Positions 1 through 10,400 of a stretch of 64,000 nucleotides of DNA are shown here, piece after piece (the first letter of the stretch is position 1; each line of letters opens with the position of its first letter). Below the pieces are notes generated by a model. The model was not told where the DNA came from. It made no database searches and saw only the letters and a program-made list of their open reading frames with translations. The position numbers and the translations under genes were made by a program. The stretch spans positions 18,314 through 82,313 of the forward strand of contig DGWA01000011.1 of assembly GCA_002395105.1 (NCBI GenBank), in the 5' to 3' direction. The stretch is from Rickettsiales bacterium UBA4270. Lineage in GTDB: Bacteria > Pseudomonadota > Alphaproteobacteria > Rickettsiales > Deianiraeaceae.

Positions 1-109
1 CCAAGTATGATTATACAAAAATTAAAATTAATGACAAATTTAACTATTTTAAATAACAAATGAAAAATATAAACTTGCAAAATAAAAATGTTATCTTACT
101 TTTTCAAAA

Positions 110-451
110 ATGTTAAGAAGTGCCGAAGAATATTCTATTGGAGACGTTGCAAAGATGTTAAATTTACCAGTACATACAATACGATTTTGGACAGGCGAAT
201 TTCAACATATTGAATGTATAAGACGCAATGGTAGAAGGTATTATGATAATAAAGCCGTTGATGAGCTTAAAAAAATTAAGGAATTATCTCATAAGAAAGG
301 ATTAAAAATTGATGGCATAAAACAAATGCTAAGATATCGTAAAATTGATATGGAAAAACTTGATAAAGCAAATAAAATGGATTTTCAAATAAAGATTGAT
401 ACTGCTATAAAAAGAATAGATAAAATCATAGATTTAATGTCGAAATGTTGA
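110..451 (+). CDS. MerR-family transcriptional regulator
   Basis: This 113-residue protein starts with a MerR-type winged helix-turn-helix. The segment YSIGDVAKMLNLPVHTIRFW (about residues 8-27) is the recognition HTH, followed by the wing sequence RRNGRRYYDNKAVDELKKI. In many alphaproteobacteria a short MerR protein of this kind, with phenylalanine/tryptophan in the 'IRFW' position, sits near ihfA; the upstream neighbour lies outside the window, so that context cannot be checked. The C-terminal part is a short helix rather than a ligand-binding domain, so no inducer can be named. A CTTGCAA element lies at 74-80, 29 bases before the ATG. Peptide deformylase begins one base after its stop codon, which suggests co-transcription. 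The family call is firm; the target genes are unknown. Confidence 0.85.
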   Translation: MLRSAEEYSIGDVAKMLNLPVHTIRFWTGEFQHIECIRRNGRRYYDNKAVDELKKIKELSHKKGLKIDGIKQMLRYRKIDMEKLDKANKMDFQIKIDTAIKRIDKIIDLMSKC

Positions 452-452
452 T

Positions 453-917
453 ATGTCTATTTTACACATTGTTAAATATCCCGATGAACTTTTGCATGAA
501 AAATCAAAAGATATAAAATATTTTGATAAAAAACTTGAAAATTTAGTTTCAAATATGTTCGAAACTATGTATAAATTTGATGGCATTGGACTTGCCGCTG
601 TCCAAATTGGAATTCTTAAAAATGTAATAGTCATAGATATAGACAAAGATAAACAACAATTTAAGTCTGAAGTGATAAATCCAAAAATAATTAGTTTTTC
701 ACAAGACACAAGTGAAATGAAAGAAGGATGTTTATCTGTTAAAAAAAAAACATTTAGTATAAAACGTCCAAATAAGATAATCGTAGAATTCTTTAAATTA
801 GACGGAAAACAATATAAAATTGAAGCAGACGGGCTATTATCTAAGTGCTTCCAGCATGAAATAGATCATACAAACGGAATTACTATAGTTGATAGATATA
901 ACGAGCAAAAAGATTAA
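453..917 (+). CDS. def: Peptide deformylase
   Basis: Peptide deformylase removes the formyl group from the N-terminal methionine of nascent proteins. All three family motifs are present: GIGLAAVQ (residues 44-51), EGCLS (91-95, metal ligand Cys93) and QHEIDH (134-139, ligands His135 and His139 with catalytic Glu136). The third motif reads HEIDHTNG where most homologues have HEIDHLNG. At 154 residues the protein is slightly shorter than typical and lacks a long C-terminal tail. The ATG at 453 follows the merR stop by one base, so the two genes probably share a transcript. Its 3' end overlaps the 3' end of the convergent membrane-protein gene by four bases. It should be functional. Confidence 0.96.
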   Translation: MSILHIVKYPDELLHEKSKDIKYFDKKLENLVSNMFETMYKFDGIGLAAVQIGILKNVIVIDIDKDKQQFKSEVINPKIISFSQDTSEMKEGCLSVKKKTFSIKRPNKIIVEFFKLDGKQYKIEADGLLSKCFQHEIDHTNGITIVDRYNEQKD

Positions 918-1381
918 TTATTTTTTTTGAAAAAAAATATCATTAATACTATTAATGAAGAAAGTAAAATCTGATAAGCAAATATTTGCCAAATAAAAAT
1001 ATTTTTCATTATAAAATTAATCATATTAGATATTGTAAAAAACAATAGAATAAACATAATTACATGATATTTTTTTATAGCATAAAGATAGTTATTTTTT
1101 ATTCTAAAAATAAACATATCTGCAATACACCAAGCAATAACATTATTACCAATAACAAAGAAAAAAGAGATGTCATAAATTAAATATATTAATATAGATG
1201 CTAAAAACATCATTATGCTTTGTTTTTTAAAACTATGATAGTTAAGAATATATACTATAAAAAACACAATAACTGAAGCAACGGAATATAAAAAATACCC
1301 ATAGTTAAATAAATCTGTAAAATTTGCTGCATAAAATATCAATAATAGTGTTAAAAATAAAACCAAACTCATATTAAACAA
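914..1381 (-). CDS. Small polytopic membrane protein of unknown function
   Basis: This 155-residue protein is almost entirely hydrophobic, with about five predicted membrane helices (roughly residues 2-22, 27-46, 55-76, 104-125 and 130-150) separated by very short loops, several of them lysine-rich. No family motif is recognised. Size and topology would fit MreD, the poorly conserved membrane partner of MreC in rod-shape systems, but nothing specific supports that and mreB/mreC are not in the window. It ends inside the tail of def (four-base overlap) and lies 34 bases beyond the end of the same-strand aminotransferase gene, so it may be the last gene of that transcript. Coding status is supported by length, composition and tight packing only. 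Confidence 0.6.
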   Translation of the reverse strand: MFNMSLVLFLTLLLIFYAANFTDLFNYGYFLYSVASVIVFFIVYILNYHSFKKQSIMMFLASILIYLIYDISFFFVIGNNVIAWCIADMFIFRIKNNYLYAIKKYHVIMFILLFFTISNMINFIMKNIFIWQIFAYQILLSSLIVLMIFFFKKNN

Positions 1382-1415
1382 AAATTCACTATAACATAAT
1401 ATTCAAGCAACAAGC

Positions 1416-2597
1416 TTAAATTAATTTCTTTTTCATTGTTTCTATTCTTTCTAACGCTTTATTTAAAACATCATCGTTTTTAGCAAAATGCATACGAAAT
1501 ATGCCGTTTGTTTTATAATTATCAACAAAAAAACTACTTGCTGGAACAAAAGCTAATCCATATTTTTCACAAACCATTTTTGCAAACTCAAAATCATTTG
1601 TTAAACCAGAACTTTTTACCAGCTCTTTTAAATACATTAATATAAAATATGTCCCTTCTGGTTTAAAATATTCAATATTAATATTTTCCAACCCATTACA
1701 TACTAAATTACGTTTATATGTATATTTTTCCAATAAATCACTATAATATTCTTTCTTGAAATTCAAACCAACCGTAACTGCCTCTTGCAATGGTGCTGCC
1801 GCAGATATAACAAGAAAATTACTAACCTTTTTTATTGCATCTGTAATCTCTTTTGGTGCCATAGTAAAACCAATTCTCCAACCAGTTATTGCATATGTTT
1901 TTGACATTGAATTACAAACTATAGTTCTTTCTCTCATGTCTGGTAATGTTGCCATATATACCATTTTATTTGGTTCATAAACCATGTGTTCGTAAACTTC
2001 ATCTGTTATTACATAAACATCATACTTCTTCGCTAAATCAGCAATAAACTTCATTTCATCGAATGTAAAAACTCTTCCGCTTGGATTTGAAGGATTACAT
2101 ACAATTATTGCTTTTAAACCTTTCTTAAAAGCATCTTCTAATTCGTTAGGATCAAAACTATATTTATTTGAAGGCCTTAATGGAATATAAACTTGTTCAG
2201 CACCAGCAAAAATACATGCTGTTTTATAATTTTCATATATAGGAGTAAACATTGCAACTTTATCTCCATTATTAACTACGGAAAGTATTGTCGCGACCAT
2301 CGCTTCAGTTCCACCACAAGTAATTGTTAGTTCAGTTTCAGGATCAACATCAAGCCCAGTAAACATTTTCTGTTTTTTCGCAAGGGCATTACGAATATTT
2401 TTAGAACCATACGAAATTGGATATTGATTATAATCCTCATGTGCAACCTGCTCTAAACGATTAAGAATTTCTATAGGTGGATTAAAATCCGGAAAACCTT
2501 GACTTAAATTTATAGCATTAAACTTATTTGCAAAAAAAGTCATTCCTCTTATTATTGAATCAGAAAACAACGACATTTTATCTGATAACTTTCTCAT
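1416..2597 (-). CDS. Class I/II PLP-dependent aminotransferase (KAT/methionine aminotransferase-like)
   Basis: This is a 393-residue fold-type I aminotransferase. The N-terminal sequence NLSQGFPDF (residues 30-38) is typical of the kynurenine/methionine/aspartate aminotransferase subgroup. NPSNPSGRVF (168-177), ITDEVYEH (197-204) and SMSKTYAITGWRIG (230-243) are the cofactor-site motifs, with Lys233 as the lysine that binds pyridoxal phosphate; the Arg in GIFRMHF near the C-terminus should bind the substrate carboxylate. All key residues look intact, so it should transfer amino groups between an amino acid and a 2-oxo acid. The exact substrate cannot be read from sequence. The gene is divergent from the QueD gene; the two ATGs are about 104 bases apart once the shorter QueD start is used. 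Confidence 0.93.
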   Translation of the reverse strand: MRKLSDKMSLFSDSIIRGMTFFANKFNAINLSQGFPDFNPPIEILNRLEQVAHEDYNQYPISYGSKNIRNALAKKQKMFTGLDVDPETELTITCGGTEAMVATILSVVNNGDKVAMFTPIYENYKTACIFAGAEQVYIPLRPSNKYSFDPNELEDAFKKGLKAIIVCNPSNPSGRVFTFDEMKFIADLAKKYDVYVITDEVYEHMVYEPNKMVYMATLPDMRERTIVCNSMSKTYAITGWRIGFTMAPKEITDAIKKVSNFLVISAAAPLQEAVTVGLNFKKEYYSDLLEKYTYKRNLVCNGLENINIEYFKPEGTYFILMYLKELVKSSGLTNDFEFAKMVCEKYGLAFVPASSFFVDNYKTNGIFRMHFAKNDDVLNKALERIETMKKKLI

Positions 2598-2701
2598 ATA
2601 AATCGAGCTTTATTGTATTTTTTCTTATTGTCAAATCTTATAGTAAAAACCGCTTGCAAAATATTAAATTCATTATTAACAAGCCAAATAAGCTAAATTG
2701 T

Positions 2702-3184
2702 ATGTTTTTTTTTAATGGAAACAAAACTACAAAAATTGGAAGAAGTGAACATATATCTTGCACAAAAATTATTGAATTTGATGCCGGACATCGCGTCTTT
2801 GATGCCGATACAGATAAATGTGAAAAATTACATGGTCATCATTATAAAGCAGAAATAACATTTACAGCAGATGTTCTTGATAACGGTATGGTTGTTGATT
2901 TTACAGTAATAAAAAATAGAGTAAAAAATTGGATAGATCAAAATTGGGATCATAATGTTATTTTATCTTACAGAGATGATAAACTTGCAAATGCAATAAA
3001 CGAAACAACCGGACAAAATGTTTTTATATTAAAAAATAATGCAACAACAGAGCTAATGGCTATGTATTTACTTGAACTATGTAATCAAACACTTTTTGAA
3101 GATTTAGATGCTAATATAATATGCAGTAAAGTAAAAATATGGGAAACGCCAACATCATTTGCTGAATATGAAATCGATGAATAA
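2702..3184 (+). CDS. queD: 6-pyruvoyl-tetrahydropterin synthase / QueD family (COG0720), possible folate-type PTPS
   Basis: This enzyme family converts dihydroneopterin triphosphate to pterin or deazapurine intermediates. The zinc ligands are visible as His30 (FDAGHRVFD) and His44/His46 in KCEKLHGHHY. The catalytic site reads C-E-x-x-H-G-H (Cys40, Glu41), so it has both the Cys of QueD and a Glu placed as in PTPS-III enzymes that replace FolB in folate synthesis. The C-terminal WETPTSFAEY is the usual substrate-binding strand. An upstream in-frame start at 2528 is rejected because it would run 70 bases into the divergent aminotransferase gene; ATG 2702 gives a normal 160-residue protein. A CTTGCAA element is at 2653-2659. 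The folKP start overlaps its 3' end, which favours a folate role. Confidence 0.88.
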   Translation: MFFFNGNKTTKIGRSEHISCTKIIEFDAGHRVFDADTDKCEKLHGHHYKAEITFTADVLDNGMVVDFTVIKNRVKNWIDQNWDHNVILSYRDDKLANAINETTGQNVFILKNNATTELMAMYLLELCNQTLFEDLDANIICSKVKIWETPTSFAEYEIDE

Positions 3185-4454
3185 TTTTAAATTTAATTGT
3201 AAAAACACAAACAAAGAAATAAATTTTTATTATTTTTTATCACTTGGATCAAATATAGGAAATAAAATTAAAAATATTGATACAGCAATAGAAAAACTTA
3301 AAGATATAGGTTGTAAAATTCTTCAAATTGCACCATATTACAAAACAAAACCACTTTTACCAGACGATGCAGATAAAAATTACAATAAAATGTTTTATAA
3401 TACTGTTATAGAAATTGAAACAAATTTCGAACCACATGAATTTCTTAAAAAAATAAAACAAATAGAACTTAAAATGGGACGTCCAAAAAAACATCAACAT
3501 TGGTCTCCAAGAATAATAGATATAGATATATTATATTGCAAACAAGGAATAAAACCAATATTCATAGCAGAAAAAACATTATCAATCCCACACAAAGAAA
3601 TATTTAATAGAGCTTTTGTTTTAGATCCACTAGCACAAATTGCTCCAAATTTAGTTATAAATTCGAAGAATATTTTGTCAGAAAGCAAAAAACACAGACA
3701 ACACCAAAGTGCAAAAATGAAAATAATAAATATAAACAACAATTCATTTTCAGGTGATGGAATAACTGATCCTATGGAAATAGAAAAAAAAATTAAATAT
3801 CTTACAAAAAAAAGAGTTGCGTTTATAGATATAGGCGCAGAAAGTACAAACCCACTTGCAAAACCTATTTCTTCAAAAGAAGAAATAGATAGACTAAAAA
3901 AATCAAATATTATAAATACAATAAAAAAATATAAAACAAATGGAGTAAAATTTTCAATTGACACATATCACCCAGAAACCGCAGATTTTGCAATAAAAAA
4001 TGGTTTCGACGTAATAAACGATGTAAATGGATTTAAAGATGAAAAAATGTGGAACATTATGCAAAAAAATAATAATATTTGTGCAGTAATAATGCATTCT
4101 ATAGTACCAAATGGAACAAAAAAAATGTGTATCAATAACAATATAAACATAATAGAAGTTTTAAATAAATGGGTTGAAAACGTAATAGAAAAAGCTAATT
4201 TCTATAAAATAGATAAAAACAGAATAATAATTGACTATGGAATTGGATTTGGAAAAACGGCAGAACAAGATCTATTTATAATAAATAACTTTAATAAAAT
4301 TAATAATAATAGTCTTCTAGTCCTAATAGGTCATTCAAGGAAAAATTTTTTAAAATTACTTGGAGCAAAAAACATAGATGATAGAAAAAAAATAACAAAA
4401 AAAGTATCTTTAAAATTAACAAAACATGGAGCCGATATTTTAAGGTTACACTGA
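3177..4454 (+). CDS. folKP: Bifunctional HPPK (FolK) / dihydropteroate synthase (FolP)
   Basis: This is a fusion of two consecutive folate enzymes. Residues about 14-164 are 6-hydroxymethyl-7,8-dihydropterin pyrophosphokinase, with LGSNIGNK, YKTKPL, NTVIEIET and HWSPRIIDIDILY. Residues about 180-425 are dihydropteroate synthase, with DIGAEST, SIDTYHPETADFAIKNGFDV, INDVNGF, IIDYGIGFGK and GHSRKNF. The first DHPS strand, usually containing NVTPDSF, is reduced to ININNNSFSGDG, so the domain start is trimmed. Start choice: TTG 3159 is possible, but ATG 3168 or 3177 is preferred; all overlap the upstream pterin gene, implying translational coupling. Such fusions occur in rickettsiae. The 3' end overlaps the convergent giant gene by nine bases. 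Confidence 0.92.
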   Translation: MNNFKFNCKNTNKEINFYYFLSLGSNIGNKIKNIDTAIEKLKDIGCKILQIAPYYKTKPLLPDDADKNYNKMFYNTVIEIETNFEPHEFLKKIKQIELKMGRPKKHQHWSPRIIDIDILYCKQGIKPIFIAEKTLSIPHKEIFNRAFVLDPLAQIAPNLVINSKNILSESKKHRQHQSAKMKIININNNSFSGDGITDPMEIEKKIKYLTKKRVAFIDIGAESTNPLAKPISSKEEIDRLKKSNIINTIKKYKTNGVKFSIDTYHPETADFAIKNGFDVINDVNGFKDEKMWNIMQKNNNICAVIMHSIVPNGTKKMCINNNINIIEVLNKWVENVIEKANFYKIDKNRIIIDYGIGFGKTAEQDLFIINNFNKINNNSLLVLIGHSRKNFLKLLGAKNIDDRKKITKKVSLKLTKHGADILRLH

Positions 4455-7400
4455 ACTTGTATTTATCTCATTAGTAGTATTGCCAGCTATAATATCAATC
4501 GTCTTCATATTAATTACAGGCGCATTGTTGTTGATTTGTTGTTTGTATGTACTATTACTTGACACTTTAATTATTTCTTTAAACTTACCTACTGTATCGT
4601 TATTTAATTGAGATTGAACAAAATTCTCAAATACTTTTCCGTCGTCTTTTGCGCCAGAATCAACAATTTTCCGAAATAACACTTCAGCACCAAATCGTGT
4701 CGATAAATCTTCTATATTATAATATTTTATAGCTGTAAGTAAAAATAATTTAACATTATCCATGTTATTTAAATTATCTAATATTGTTCTTGTTTTGTTT
4801 TTTTTATTTACTGAATCAACATTAAGACATATTAATTTTTTGATTTCATCATTATATTTTTTTTCATTTAAGAATGAAAAATACTTTATAAATTTTCGTT
4901 CATCAAATGCTAAATCAATATCTTGCATGTCTTTATCTACTTCTATAGTGTAAATGCAACTATTAATACACTCATAGTCGGTTAATATTTTTTCTTCTTG
5001 ATAATCATAAAAACAATAATTACTACTATTTAGTTTTGAGCTAAGCACATTATTAACGTGTTCAATACCTTTCTTGTTATCAAATTTGATTCTAATGTCA
5101 TTACATGGCAAATAAATACTTCTATTTACTAAAGTGCCAAAACAATTAGTAATACTATTTATTTCTAAAGATATGTTTTTTGCATCAGGTTTATATGAAT
5201 AATAAATATCAATTGTCTCAAAGTTGTTTAAAAGATCATCATCACATCTTTGTCTGCATAACGTACTAATTTTGTTTTGTATCTGTTGCTTCATGCTACT
5301 CATTTTTTTAAATTCATTTTTTTTAATCAAAATACAATTATTTTTAATACTTTGATCAATATTTTTTTCATCGTTGTCGTAAAGGAAAATACACAATTTT
5401 TTTCTTTTCTTAAGATCGTCTGTTGTAATATTTGTTTCTACATTCAAAATACCTCGAATATTATTAATTATTTTATCACTAGATTTATCAATATCCTTGC
5501 ATATATCTTGAACATTTTCATAATCAGCAAAGGAAGGTTTTACTAACTCTTTAATATTTTTTATGATGTCTTTAAGTTTTTTTCTAACATCTTCTTGTTG
5601 TTGTGTAGTATATGACTTCGACATATTCTTAATTTTTGTTTCAATTTCGTTATTTTCATCAAATAAAGTTTTTAAAATATTAAATGCACTAATAACTTTT
5701 TCTCTGTCATTAATCGAAAAAACATTGTCATCATTTATAGTGTCCTTTTCTGTAACAAAAACATTACTAATATTGCTTGTTGATTTAAAATAATCAGGTA
5801 AATCATTGTTATTAATTACAATACCAGCATCGTACAATGATTTAAATATTTTCTTTAGCCCAAGAATAACATTTTTTTCTACATCTTTAATTTTTTTAAT
5901 AACATCGGCTTTTTGTTGTTGATACAACACTTTTGAACGTTGTACGACAGTATTATCATCTATGTTTTTACAACTACCAATCTTAATCATTTTATCTAAT
6001 GTCTCTCTTTTAATATATATTGCGAGATTTATATCTTGTAAATCAGTATCTTTCTCTACTCCTTCTTTGTAATGGTTATCATTAAACTCACACAAGCAAT
6101 TTTGATTTTTCAGATCTTTATACGAATACCATACATAATGACCTCTTTCTGCTGATTCGCCAAAATGTTTTGAAAAACCAGATAAGACATATTCCTCACC
6201 ATTCAGGAAAATCCTATTAACTTCTGAAATATTATGGTATTCTTCTAAATTAAAATCTTTTTTTTTGTCTTTTGTGATATAAAAACTTCTACTCGAATTA
6301 CTTAATGCATGTTTATATTTGTTCATGTCAACAGTAAAATTACCTATACAAACAATATCGCCATATTTTTTGTCCTTAACTTGAAATTTATACTTATAAT
6401 CTGATTCATCGCATAAAATATCATAATTATGATATAAATCTGAATAGTTAATTATAACATCTTCTTCACAATTATTTACATCAACAGTAGTATCTGTATT
6501 GGAACTATAATTATGTATTTTATACTTTAATTGTCTTCCAGATAAACAGTCAAATTCAACACATTTAGAATCTGCAGAATGAAACGACGATATATCGGTT
6601 TTAGCAATATATTTAACAAAATATTCATAAATTGGTTTAATGTATTCTGAAGGATCCTGTTGTTCACTTTGTTTACCGTAAATATAATCCGTCAATTTAT
6701 TGAATGCATTTCTTAATCTTAATAATAATTTTCCTTTGACACTATCATAATGAGCACCTGATATTAAAACATACAATGTCATAAAAAAATTATTCCATTC
6801 TTTATCTTTATCTTCAGAATTGGTAAATGCATTATTTTTAACCATCAACTGACTATCATCGTATCCAGAATTTTCGTCAAAAACACGTATATTTTCATCT
6901 TCTAGATGTTTTTTCGCCCAATTGCATAGTATTTTATACGCAATTATATCGTTTCTAAAGGCACGTGTAACGACATTAAAAAAACACGTATTTGAAGTAT
7001 TTTCTTCTCCATTGAAATCCGTAAAAAAATCACAGTATTCTGCTTTTGTTGAAAAAGTTGTATAATTTTCATTAATCGCATTTAAATTTTCTTGTGGTTC
7101 ATTACTATTAATACTTTTTTGATTTTTCTTTATTTGTTCTTGTAGCTCTTTAGCATTCATATATTTTTCTACATCGTGTTTTACTTCCTCTCGTTTTTTA
7201 CGTAACGATATATCTATATTCATAAGATCTTCTTTTAACTTATTATCTCGCTCTTGTTGTTTTGATGGATTTGTAAAAAAATCATTGTAATTACTATCAG
7301 TTTTGTTTATTGCTCGTTTTTTTGTTCCTGCCTTATATTTTGTTGTTGTTGTTTCTTTTTGGTTTTGTTTATATATCTGCTGTACCTCTCCATTATCAAA

Positions 7401-10400
7401 CTCTACGTCTATTCGTTTTAGCTCATCAAAAGCTGTTCCTTGAAATATAAAATTACCGTCAACGCGCTTAAACCCAGAGACTGTATATTTTTTCAAATAT
7501 GTTGCTTTATCAAAAACAACTATCTCAGATGGTAAATCTTTTTTTTTTCCAGGAAAAGCATATTTTGCATAATAAATTTCATTGGTTTTGTTAGGTTTTA
7601 TTTTATCAACTTTAACATATTGATGACCTTTTATCAATTTACCTTTTTTATATGTACCAGTCTCTAAAATTATTTTGTTATTATTGTACTTGTTTTTAAT
7701 AAACTTTTCGCCAAGACCGTCTGGTTTTTCTTTTATCAAATAACCAGTATAATAAACATTTGATTCATTTGATTTTTCGTTCAAAGATTTTTCTACAGTA
7801 TAGCCAACTATCTGTTTTCCATCTTTATACTCAACTTCCTTTTCACCATCTTCAGCTATTATTACTGCTTTACCATCGATATCACCATTAATATTTGTCT
7901 TACCTTTGATGTAATCTTTTAGTGAAGAAAAAACTCTTTTGTTACTACAAATACCATTTTTATTATATTCATAACGTACTATTTTTGGATTTTCTATGCG
8001 TTTATTATTACTATCACCATCAAGAATAGTGTCAATATCGTTAAAATTCATAAAAAGATTTTGACGTTCTTCTTCATAAATACTTTCTGAATATTCTTCA
8101 AGAATAGATGATAAAGTTTCTTCTTTTATCGTACCATCTTTATTGAAAGCAACTTTACCTAAAACGAATTTCTCATCTTCAATTCCTTTTTTAACTTTTT
8201 CTTTTATTAATTGTTCTTTTATTTTTTTTTCTTTTAAATTGTTAATTAAGTAATTTTTAAATTCTAAATCTTCAAGTTTGAACACATATTTATCACATCT
8301 ACCATTTATTGAATGTTTATAATAAGTAAAATAACTTGTTCCAAAATCAGTATCAATATCATCATTGTCCAAATCAATCGAAAAATTATCATTTTTCATT
8401 GATTCTTGATCGACATACGATTTGTTTTGGTATAATGTTAATTTTCCAATAAGTTCATTATCGTTGTCAAAAAAGAAAAAATTTCTTTGAATTAAACATA
8501 TGTATTCATCATCATCGTCAGATAGTGTTTTTTGAAAAAAATATTTATCAACTCTATCTAATTTTTTGCCATTATAAGAATTTATAGTACGAGATAATGG
8601 GATACTTCTGCCTTGTAAATAAAATGTTTCTTTTGCTAGTAATTTGTCTTCATTAAATGAATATTGTTTTTTACCTTTAGTTTTGATAATAACTTTTTTA
8701 CTAAATAACGTGTGTCTAAAAGAATTAAATTCTATTTCACATTCTCTTTTTTTGTCATCATAATTTAACATTTTTTCTTTACTTAGAATACTTCTTTTTT
8801 GAGTATTAAAGTCGCCAACTTCTTGATACTTATACGACATATATTCAATAGAATCGTCATTATCTGTTATTTTTGTAATTTCGTTGCCGAATTCACTTTG
8901 CAATCCTTTTTTTTTATCAACACGAAATGTTCCTTTTTGAACAACTTCAATGCCGTCCATTATTTCTCCTGTATACTCTTCTACACCGTTATCTTTTTTG
9001 TATGTACCATCAAAAATTTTTCCATCATTAAAAAATATCGCAGTACGATCTTCTTTTTCTGTTTCAGACAATTCATGTTCATAAACTTCCTTGTTATAAC
9101 ATTTTAGGATATGTTTTTCATGCTCAATTTGTTCTTGATTTTTCTTCTCATTAATTTTTCTATCTTTTTCAAGTTTCATTATGTTTTTTGTAAATGCAGA
9201 CATAGCATTTTTATATTCTTTGTATGTTGAGCAACCTTGACCTTGAAAATAATATTTTTCTTTATTTGTTTTGGCTAATAATGTTAAGGTTTGATTTAAT
9301 TTTTTTGTTTCTGTGTCTATTTCTTTTTCTTTCGATTCTTGTTCTTGTTTTTTTTGAAGAATTTCATTATTTACTTTTTTTATGGCTTCTACATGTTTTT
9401 CTATTATTGTTTTATTAAAACTACCCTTAAAATAAGAAAGTTTATTACAAAGTTCAAAAATACTATCGTCGTTTTTTACTCCTTTTTCAAGATACAATTC
9501 ATTAACAAAATAAAAATTATTAATTTTTTCTTTTAATTTTTTTCCATCTTCGTAATCTTTTTTGCCTTCTTTCGTAGCTTTATCAAATAATTCAACAACA
9601 ATCAAATACTCTTGTTTAAAATCTTGTTTTAAATTATTAATTTTTCTATTTAAACTTTCAATTGATGATTCAAGTAATCCTTTTTTTCTTTCAAGGGCTT
9701 TTATGTTTTTGTAATTTTCGCTATCTTCTTTGATTTTCTTCGTATCTTGATATTCATACTCTACTCCTGTATATTTTAAGCCTTCACGAAGTTCTCCGTC
9801 AAAACAAACTGCACCAAGGTCATTTATTAATTGTCCTTTTCCTGTATAAGGTTCACCATCTACAAATTCACCTTCAAAACAAACTTTGCTTTTACCATCT
9901 TTGTATTCCGTTTCAGGATAAAACATCTTTCCTTTACTGTAATTTCCTTCATCATCGCATGAGCCTTTAAATATAACTTCACCAATAATCGGTCTAATAT
10001 ATTTTCTTATTACGAATGCATCTTTTCCTTCAGCGTCCTTCCCTACTGGGACTTTTGCATCTTTTAAATCAATTGTTAATTCTTCTTCAGAAGGTTTACT
10101 ATAAAATGTCATGTCTTGACAAGGCTTTCCATTCTTGAATTTTCCTTCACGTTTACAATATAGATAGTTCGTTTTGCCATTTCGAATTTCATAATATTCA
10201 GTTCCAAAACCATTTTTAACATACCGTCTTAAATCATCAATTGAATATTGTTCATCTTCAATAAAACTACCAACATAAGTTGGATATCCATATTTATTAT
10301 ATATATATATTCTTTTGGGTATATCTTGTGAAACAACAAATTCTAATCTATAGGTCTCGTCATCACCTGTTTTTCTGTATCCCGTAGGATAAATATTTTT

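Noticed and set aside
434..709. Minus-strand frame opposite def
   Set aside because: It lies wholly inside peptide deformylase, whose motifs are certain.
2528..2701. Longer QueD start at 2528
   Set aside because: It would overlap the divergent aminotransferase coding region, and the added residues are hydrophobic and unlike the family.
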